This document shows, piece after piece, positions 56,862 to 64,000 of a stretch of DNA of 64,000 nucleotides. A program made the translations under genes and the position numbers. The stretch comes from Micromonospora echinospora (GTDB lineage Bacteria > Actinomycetota > Actinomycetes > Mycobacteriales > Micromonosporaceae), in NCBI RefSeq assembly GCF_900091495.1, contig NZ_LT607413.1, positions 7,711,487 to 7,775,486 of the forward strand, given 5' to 3'. The notes under the pieces were generated by a model. The model worked only from the letters and a program-made list of their open reading frames with translations. It had not been told where the DNA came from and did no database searches. Each line of letters starts with the position of its first letter. Within the stretch, counting starts at the first letter, position 1.

Positions 56862-56925
56862 TTCTCTATGTGCTCTGGGCGGCATCTTCGTGGGCACGGC
56901 CATGTAACCCAAGGCACATAGAGAA
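56862..56925. other. attP-type junction
   Basis: Perfect 12-bp arms (TTCTCTATGTGC at 56862-56873 and GCACATAGAGAA at 56914-56925) are centred exactly on GG (56893-56894). The same GG is where host and phage sequence meet in attL, marking the crossover dinucleotide of the serine integrase. Confidence 0.85.
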
Positions 56926-56953
56926 ATCCTGCGCAAAGCGCTTCCCGGGGTTC

Positions 56954-56985
56954 GCGCTAAACGTTTGGCGCGATACGCTGTCGGC
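56954..56985 (+). promoter_or_regulatory. Operator and integrase promoter, second copy
   Basis: Identical to 7748-7779, including the TACGCT box six bases before the ATG. Confidence 0.6.
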
Positions 56986-58530
56986 ATGTCCCTCCCGATC
57001 ACCGGGCCCGCCCTGGGCAGGCGTCGCCTTCGCGCGAGCATCTACATTCGCTTGTCCCACGCGGCCGACGCGTCGAACACGTCCCTAGACGACATGATCA
57101 ACAAGTGCCGAGCCCTTCTCGCCGCCGAGGATTTCGAGGAGATCGCCCTTCATATTGACGACGGGATCTCGGGCGGTGTCCGCGACCGCCCCGAGTTCAT
57201 CGCCTGGCTTGACGACGCCCGTCACGGCCGGTGCGAAGTCCTGGTCGCCCACCACGTCGACCGGATGACCCGCGAGGGCCTGAACGTGGCCGCAATGATC
57301 CTCGACGTACAGGAGGGGAAAGATCCGGTCACGGGCAAGATCGTCCGCCCGCCGGTCCGGCTCATGGACACGACGGGACTCGACTCCGACAACGGAACCG
57401 CGTTCCGCATCATGTTCCTGATCAAGGCCGAGACCGCCCGCGATGAGCGCGAGAACGCCCGCCGCCGTGTCGCCGGTCGCGCCACCCGGCTACGGCTGGC
57501 CGGACGCTGGCCGGGCGGGAGGTGCCCTTCGGGTACCGGATCGTGCCGGCCCGGGACGGGAAGGGGAAGACCCTCGCCCAGCACGACGAAGAGGCCGCCG
57601 CGCTGAAGGACTGCGCCTCGCTGATCCTTCGCGGACAGACCCTCGGCCGCGCCGTCCGATGGATGAACTACCACGGGCCAAGCCCGCGCCGCGCCGAGCA
57701 GTGGTCGCGGACGACCCTCGCCCAGGCGCTCACCGGGGACCACATTCTCGGCAGGGTGACGATCGGGAACGTCCTTCAGCGGGACGCGAAGGGCTTTCCG
57801 TTCGCGCCGTTCCCCGAAGTGCTCGATCTCCCGACCGTGACCGCGCTGCGTCAGGCGCTTGCACGGAACGCCGACCCCACGAAGAGCCCCCGGGGTCCCC
57901 GTAAGCCCGCCCGCCTCGGGTCCCGGCTGATCGAGTGTTCCGGCTGCGGGAAGTTCCTCACGGTGACGAGGACGAAGACCGCCTACCGGCCGCGCTCCCG
58001 ACCCGGCGAGGTGCGCCGGTACGAGCTGATCACGTACCGCTGTCAGGAGAAGTCCGAGGGTCGGCGCTGCGAGCGCCCCGTCCTGGTCTCGGCCCTGCCG
58101 TTTGAGCAGTACCTAGAGCGTCGCTTCCTGGAAGACTTCGGCCACGCGCCGATGTTCGAGGAGCGCGTGATCGTGGCCGACGGGGGCGCACTTGCTGCGG
58201 TAGAGGAAGCTCTCGCCGGCCTGCTCGCCCGCCTCGCCACCGCCGCCACCGCCGAGACCTTCGCTCAGCTTCAGGCGCTACAGGCTCAGCGGGACGAGCT
58301 GATCGCCGCACCCCGCGAACCGATCGTGACCCGCGTTCCGACCGGCCTTACGATGGCGGAAGAGTGGGAGGCCCGCGACACCGAAGGTCGGCGTGAGTTG
58401 CTGTCCGACGCCTACGAGCTGCTACGCCTCCACCCCGGGAAGCGTGGTGGAAGGGCTACTTCGACCCGGCCCGCCTCGAAGCAATCCCGTTCGAGGGTGC
58501 CCACGACCCGGACCCCGAATTCGTGTAAAC
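56986..58530 (+). pseudogene. Integrase, second copy, frameshifted
   Basis: It is identical to the intact gene except for one G lost at about 57520 and one at about 58448. The first breaks the protein within the recombinase domain, giving 206 codons in frame before the shift. Sequencing error is more likely than decay. Confidence 0.8.
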
Positions 58531-58800
58531 GGACCAACCCCGACCGGACGCCCTCGGCCCTCCCGCCGGGGGCGTTCGCGTGTTTACACGCCGCGCCGAG
58601 GGAGCGCCGGGCGAGACCGCCGGGTGACGAAGTGACCGACGTTTCGTCACTCCCCTATTACTTCTTCTAGAGGAGGAGGAGGAGTCTTAGACATAGATAC
58701 GGGAGTGACGAAACGTGCGTCACTGCGTCACGCATGGCCGCCGGCCTGGGCGGGTAGGGGTCTCCTTACGCTTAACGCTCACCGTAGGAGGTACCCGCCG

Positions 58801-59423
58801 ATGCGTACCGCCGCCCTGGCACTGACGCTCGCCCTCGCCCCTGCCCCTGCCGCCCCGCCGGGCCCCCTGCGTGACGCCGTCGGGGGCGTGGTCGACCGCC
58901 TGATTCCCGGCCGCCCGCCCGACGTGCCCCCGTCGCCGACCACGGTCCCCGTGACCGTCCCGCCGGCCCCGTTGGTGACTCCGGCCGGGTCCCGAGCCCC
59001 GCCCCGACCAAGGCCCCCGCACCGGCCCGGACGACACCCGCCCACGTAACAGAGGTGGGGCCCGCGTCGTCTTCCCGTCCGAAGGGCACGTTGCAAGGCC
59101 CGACCGAGCCGGGCCCCGCCACACCGGGGGCGGCAACGCCCGAGGCGATTCCGGGCCTTGTCGGGCCGTGGGGTGAGCCCGCACCCGAGGACAGCGACCC
59201 CGCCCCGGGGCGGACGGTCTACGTCTTCGGCCTGGTCGCCCTTGCCCTGCCGGCCGCGTGGGTGCTCGCCCGCCGTCGCCGGCCGCGTCCTGCGGTCACC
59301 GCCGCGACGTACGAGGAGGCTTACGAGCTGGGCCGCGCCGACGAGCGGGCCGCAGCCGACCGCCCCTCGGCCCGCGTGATCCCGTTCACGCGCCGGGACA
59401 GCAAAAGGCCCCCGGCTAGGTAG
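58801..59423 (+). pseudogene. Surface protein, second copy, frameshifted
   Basis: One C is missing at about 58993 in the Pro-rich region, breaking the frame. The rest equals the gene at 9597. Confidence 0.8.
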
Positions 59424-59448
59424 CCGAGGGCCCGTCGTGCTGGTCGGG

Positions 59449-59637
59449 TCAGCGCTGCGCCACGCTGCCCACGAACGCCCGCCAGGCTGCGGGCGGGAAG
59501 GTCAGCGCCGGCCCTGCCGGGTCCTTCGAGTCCCGGACACCGACGACCCCGGGAAGGTTGTCGGCGACCTCTACACAGTCGCCGCCGTTACCGCCACTGC
59601 GAGTGCTTTTGCGCCACTGCGCCCCGGTCAGGTCCAT
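59449..59637 (-). CDS. DUF397 protein, second copy, intact
   Basis: Identical to the 62-aa protein at 10246. It is one of two genes in this copy that escaped a base loss. Confidence 0.8.
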   Translation of the reverse strand: MDLTGAQWRKSTRSGGNGGDCVEVADNLPGVVGVRDSKDPAGPALTFPPAAWRAFVGSVAQR

Positions 59638-60392
59638 GTCTTCGCCGCTTCCATGATGAGGTCTAGGGATCTTCCTCGCGGAAGCGCCTCACCTCGAATG
59701 CGCTCCCACCGCCGCTCAAGGGTAACAAGGTCGGAGGGCTGGTCGAGTATCGCCGCCCGCGCGGGGCTGTCGACGTGTGCGACCCGTGCGCCTTCGGGCA
59801 TGTCGGCGATCGTGAAGGGCCCGTCAAGGCCCGGGTAGCTGGGCGCGTCCGCCGGCACGACGTGAAGTTGCACGCTGGGCAGGTCGGCGCACTGTACGAG
59901 GTGGGCGAGCTGCGCGGCCATGAGTGCCCGGTCGCCGCCGACGCGCCGCCGCAGTACGCCTTCGTCCAGTACGGCGACGAGCAGGGGCCCGCGCTCCCGC
60001 GTGAGGATGGACTGCCGGCCGAGCCTCGCGGCGACCAGCTCGTCTACCGCGTCGGTGCACAGCACCCCGCCCGCGAGGGTCGCCCGCGCGTACGCCTCGG
60101 TCTGAAGCAAGCCGGGCACCCACGCGAGCTGATACGCGCGCAGCGTGGCGGCCTCGCGTTCGATGTCGACCCACGGGCGGAACCAGACGGCTCGCGGCGT
60201 AGCCCGACGTCCGGCCATAGTGTGTCGACATCTCGCCCGAGCAGTTGCGACGGCGACGCGGTGGCGACTCTGTGGAATGTGCCCAGGGTTTGCCCAGCGT
60301 TGCGCGGTCTTCGGGTGTACCCCTATCTGACCTGCGAGGCTTTCCGCTGTGTGCCCTGCCTCGGCGAGCGCCGCGACAAACGCGTGATTCAT
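59628..60392 (-). pseudogene. XRE-DUF5753 regulator, second copy, locally frameshifted
   Basis: Three bases are missing (one at about 60190 and two at about 60246). The net length change is one codon, so the frame returns, but about 19 residues between them differ, after the helix-turn-helix. Confidence 0.75.
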
Positions 60393-60481
60393 GCCTGTCC
60401 CTTCCCGGAACAAACGATCTGTCCTAAGGACATTAGACAACGCTGTGTGATTGTCAGGCAACCGTCGGCAGGCTGGTCTTC

Positions 60482-60861
60482 ATGCCACGATCACGCCGAC
60501 ATCGTCTGTCCCGTTCGCCCCCCGGCACCGTCCGGTCCTGCGCGGGTTCCGGCTGCGGTGCTCGTGTGGTCTCGCGTCCTGGCGACGCTGCCCGGACCGC
60601 CGGCACCCGCTGCGACCGGGCCCGCTCGCCGCCCCGCGCCACGCTGCGGAGGACAAGCCGAAGCCACCGCCGAAGCCCGACCCGAAGCCGAAGTCCGAGC
60701 CGCCTTCGATCCCCTGGCCGCCGCTGAACCCGATCGGGCCCTTCAGCCTTCCTTCTCGTCCGGTCGCCCAGGACGACGCGACTCAGGTCATCTGGCCGAA
60801 CGCGTCGGGACTGGTCACGCGCGCCCAGCGCGAGCGCGGGAACGGGGGCCGCTGGTGGTAA
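60482..60861 (+). pseudogene. Pro/Lys-rich protein, second copy, frameshifted
   Basis: A C is missing at about 60497, just after the start codon. Confidence 0.6.
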
Positions 60862-61175
60862 GCGTGGCTTCCTCGGCGACGACGGACCCGGCCCTCGTTC
60901 ACCGCCGCCGCTGGGCGACGGTGCGGTGTGTGGAGTGTGGTCGGCACTGGCCGTGCGACGCCTTCAAAACGGCTATGTTCCTGACGACCCCGGCGCAGCG
61001 CGCCGCCGCCGTGCTCCAAATGGTGGAGGAGGCGCGGCGGGTGAAGAGGGAAGGAATCGACATTCCCGCGCCGGCCCTCATCAGCCGGTTTCTGTGGTGG
61101 CTGAAGCTGGGCCGCAACGACGCCCAAATGCTGGCATGGGAGGTGTGGCCGAATGCCTCGGCCCCACCCCGGTAG
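60855..61175 (+). CDS. CxxC...WPC protein, second copy, intact
   Basis: Identical to the gene at 11656. Confidence 0.6.
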   Translation: MVSVASSATTDPALVHRRRWATVRCVECGRHWPCDAFKTAMFLTTPAQRAAAVLQMVEEARRVKREGIDIPAPALISRFLWWLKLGRNDAQMLAWEVWPNASAPPR

Positions 61176-61408
61176 CACGCACGTCTACAGTCGCCCGGCG
61201 TGGCGTTGCCGGACGTGTGGGGCCCGTGGCCGTGTCAGCCGGCGAAGCTGCGTCTCCTCGGCGAGTACAAGAAAGACCGGCTCGCCCTGTCGATGTACCT
61301 CGGGACGCTGCTCGACGTCGCGGTGTCCGAGGTGCCGCCGACAGTGGAGAGAACCTGCTCGAACGCTTCGTGTCGTGGGCGCGTCCGCCGCGCCGGCCGA
61401 GGTACTGA
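61153..61408 (+). pseudogene. PWPC protein, second copy, frameshifted
   Basis: Two single-base losses (about 61223 and 61336) shift the reading frame in the middle of the 85-codon gene. Confidence 0.7.
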
Positions 61409-61461
61409 CCTGCTGAAACTGCCCGTCCCGGTGTCGCCCGGGGCGGGCTCAAACTTTCTTT

Positions 61462-61490
61462 GAACACCTTGGGGTCCCCTGGCGCATAGG
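61462..61490 (+). promoter_or_regulatory. Early promoter element 1, second copy
   Basis: GAACACC, 12 bp, GGCGCATAGG; unchanged. Confidence 0.65.
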
Positions 61491-61530
61491 GGCCGTGTCC
61501 GCAAGAGACACGAGCCCAGGAGGCCGAGCA

Positions 61531-62769
61531 ATGATGCAGAACTTCCCCGCGCGTGCGAACGGTGACAAGCTGACCGAGGACGCGCAGGTGTACGTGGACG
61601 CCGACGGTCGCCGGCCCGACTCGCAGGGTGCGTACCTGGGTCTGACCCTGCCGGGCAAGATCGAGTCCGTGTGGCTGAACCCGGACGCCGCCCGGCGGAT
61701 GGGCGAGTGGTTCGCGACCCGCTACGGCGTCGGTGGCTACCTCGGCGCGAAGGCCGGCGAGACCGTGAAGGTCCTGAACCGGGACGGCTCGCTGAAGCGG
61801 ACCGAGAAGGTCGCCGATGCGATCGACTTCGACGGCGAGTACCTGATGGAGGACGGCAGCTACGTATCGGCCGTCTTCGTCCGCCACGCCGCCGCGATCC
61901 TGCCCGAGGACGAGAAGCCGGCCGAGCCGGTCGCCCTGAAGGTCGGCGACGTGGTCGAGCTGAAGCCGAACGCGAAGACGACCAACGGGGCGGTGTCTAC
62001 TTCGCGGCGGACGTGACCCGGGTCCGGGTCGAGCGCGCCATGAACGAGCGTGGCAACTGCCTGGTCCACCGCGTGAACGGCTCGGGGGGCGTCACCACGC
62101 AGAACGTCGGCCGCGCCTACCTGGGCGACCCGATCGCGGCCGAGCCCTTCGCGCCGGAGGTCGGCGGGGTGTACGCGCTGAAGCCGGGCGCGCTCACGTC
62201 GTTCGGGACGTGCACCCTGAACGGGCGCGGTGTGACCCGGGTCGAGGTCACGTCCGGTCCGGACGACGACGGCGACCTGGTCATCCGGGCGCTCGACGGC
62301 GACGGGACGCGGACCGGCGCGTACGTCCTCCCGTCGGGCCTCGCCCCGCTGGCCGAGGCCCCGGCCGCCCGAAGACCGGCCCGTTGGAGGCCGGCGAGGA
62401 GGCCGAGGTGGTCGAGTCGTGGGCGTGGACTTCCGGGTCGGCGACCGCGTGACCGTGGTGCGGCGCTTCATGAGCTTCGGCGAGGAGTTCATCGAGGTGA
62501 CGCACAACCGGAAGGGCGTGTCGGGCGACTGCTACCCGCGTCGGCTGAAGCGTCCCGCCGCCGACCGGCCGTGGGCTGTCGGTGACGAGGCGATCGTGAC
62601 GGAGGACTACCCGACCCACGCGAGCGTCCGCGCGGGTGACCGCGTCCGCATCACGGACCTGCCGAGCGTGCGTGACGACCGCTACCGCGCCGAGTTCGTC
62701 TCGGGCCGGGGTGGCGCGCACGGGGGCGGCGGATGGTTCATCCCCGCTTCCGCCCTGCGCCGCCCGTAA
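61531..62769 (+). pseudogene. Module-repeat protein, second copy, frameshifted
   Basis: Three base losses (about 61990, 62370 and 62423) break and later restore the frame of the gene at 12335. Confidence 0.75.
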
Positions 62770-62899
62770 CACCCCCTGAAGAAGCCCGTCCCCTGCTCGG
62801 GGGGCTTTCTTCTGTTTCTCCCGAAAGTCGCGTGAACACCCCGGGCGGCCCTGGCGCATAGGGCGTGTGTCCGAACGAGACACGACAGCGGAGGGCCGC

Positions 62900-63747
62900 A
62901 TGGCACGGAAGATTTTCGAGCACACCGACGGCGACGGCGACGGCTTCCACATCGACCACTACCCGTCGGCACCCGGCAACTTGGTTCTTCTGGCGAAGTC
63001 GCGCGCGGGGACGATCGTTCCCGTCGAGCTGAAGCCGGGGGCCGACGTCGACCGGCTTCGCGCCGCGCTCGCCCCACACGGCACCCCGGAGCCCGCGACC
63101 GACGCCGGTCCCGGCCCGATCCTCGACCTGACGGACGTCGAGGGCGACACGCTGACCGTTTACACGCGGTCGAGCCGTGAGAACCCGATCGCGCTCACGA
63201 TCAACGCCGAGACGGACGACGAGCAGACCGTCTGGCTGACCCCGGCGCGCGTGACCGAGCTGCGGGCGGCCCTGGCCTCGCACGACCCGGCCGAGGTGCC
63301 GACGACCGGGACGGCGCTTCACGAGCTGGCCGAGCGCGTGACCCGTCCGACGGCCCCGGTCGCCGCGATCGAGGTCGGCCGCGAGTACCGGTTGCTGCCG
63401 GGTGCGAAGCTCCACACCGATTTCGGCGACGTGAGTACGGGTCTCGCGACCTCGGGCACCACGCGGGTCGTCGTGACCAACCCGAAGACGCGCCGGGGGA
63501 ACGCCACCGTAACCGCCGTGGACGGCGTCAACGCGGGAACGCCGAATTGGAGTGTGGCACCCGAATTCCTCGCCCCGCTCCCCGGCGACGCCGCCGAGGC
63601 ACTGTGGGTGCTCCCCGACCCGGCCGACTCGCTCGACCCGGCGCGGGTCGCGCGTGGGAGAAGGCGTCGACCATGCTGGACGGTCGCGCGGCCCACGTGG
63701 ACGACGTGTTGCGCCTCGCTGAGTTCCTGATCGGGGACGCGGCATGA
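62900..63747 (+). pseudogene. VGREYRLLPGA protein, second copy, frameshifted
   Basis: One base is missing at about 63651, near the C-terminus. Confidence 0.75.
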
Positions 63748-64000
63748 GGCGCACTCTCCCCTACACCCTCGGCGGTGCCTTGCTCGGCACCGTCGGGGGC
63801 GTTGCCCTCGCGCTCGACGCGTGGTGGCTGACGTGGGTCGCGTGGTTCGTCTACTTCGCGGCCGTCGAAGGTGCGGCGCTGTTCAACTCCCGCACCGGCG
63901 ACACCCTGAGCGAGCACGTGTGGTTGTGGTTCGGCACGCAGCGCCGGAAGGCGGCGAGCCCCCACGCGAGGTGACCGGGTGGGTTCGGTTCCGGCGGTTC
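63744..64000 (+). pseudogene. Small membrane protein, second copy, partial
   Basis: A C is missing at about 63953, and the gene continues past the window edge. Confidence 0.7.

Larger units (their letters stand above)
7688..56893 (+). mobile_element. Complete temperate siphovirus-type prophage, 49.2 kb
   Basis: The element runs from attL to the junction at 56893. It contains integrase, a Gp3-like directionality factor, replication, packaging, capsid, long-tail, lysis and regulatory genes, with no obvious missing module. The tape measure gene and tail-tube genes indicate a long non-contractile or simple tail. The presence of a phiC31-style integrase target, Gp3-like factor, primase-helicase, family A polymerase and dNMP kinase recalls phiC31-like actinophages, while the P22-type coat and MuF protein differ. 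Confidence 0.9.
56893..64000 (+). repeat. Second copy of the prophage left end with single-base losses
   Basis: This region repeats 7687-14811. The offset falls from 49,206 to 49,189 through 17 lost bases, nearly all one base within a G or C run. Apart from one compound change in a terminator at about 62800, no substitutions were seen. It is either a tandem prophage or a circular-form read at a poorly corrected contig end. Confidence 0.88.

Noticed and set aside
7688..56893. CRISPR array or R-M system
   Set aside because: No evenly spaced direct repeats and no methyltransferase motif were seen. The recurring short elements are promoter and operator families, not spacer-repeat units.

Overview
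The window is high-GC actinobacterial DNA. The gene families (MMPL exporter, multicopper oxidase, BBE-type FAD oxidase, XRE/DUF5753 plus DUF397 pairs) and the dense GTG starts suggest a Micromonospora-like actinomycete, which is an inference. Bases 1-7687 are chromosome: an orphan IS3 OrfA, an MMPL exporter (minus), a multicopper oxidase (plus) converging on an FAD oxidase (minus), and a pirin gene cut in half. The pirin gene is interrupted at 7687/7688 by a complete siphovirus-type prophage of 49,206 bp (7688-56893). From 56893 to the window end the prophage left end appears again, identical apart from 17 missing single bases, mostly in homopolymers.

Prophage layout. At 7.8-16.2 kb lie the large serine integrase, a surface protein, a leftward XRE-DUF5753/DUF397 pair and small early genes, several sharing one repeated module. 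At 16.5-17.8 kb are an HNH nuclease and a leftward lipoprotein moron. The late block at 18.0-37.2 kb runs: terminase small and large subunits, portal, a MuF protein with kinase-like and ADP-ribosyltransferase domains, its possible immunity partner, scaffold, P22-type coat, connectors, tail tube, G/GT chaperones, tape measure, tail tip and fibre proteins, endolysin and holin-like proteins. The early/replication block at 37.5-56.8 kb holds a dNMP kinase, RecB-like nuclease, LAGLIDADG-like protein, phiC31 Gp3-like directionality factor, resolvase-like nuclease, mini-Lsr2 domain, primase-helicase, family A DNA polymerase, two sigma-like proteins, an SprT protease and a DUF2637-like membrane protein.

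Regulation can be read from repeated DNA. An 18-bp palindrome (best copy GCGCTAAACGTTTAGCGC at 54370) recurs about ten times at or near promoters and looks like the operator of the immunity system. A second element, GAACACC then exactly 12 bp then GGCGCATAGG, occurs nine times, always 32-59 bp upstream of a start codon in the early regions. It looks like a dedicated early promoter that a phage-encoded sigma factor might read. A third element is a pair of 108-bp inverted repeats (9420-9527 and 39862-39969) with identical geometry. An 8-mer, GTTTACAC, is strongly over-represented across the prophage.

The most notable points are the MuF-kinase-ART polymorphic toxin and its neighbour, the terminase large subunit split exactly at a GGGAAAA slippery heptamer in its Walker A motif, the paired inverted repeats, the two promoter/operator families, and the exact attachment site (12-bp arms around a GG core) in the same host gene used by phiC31 but at a different position.
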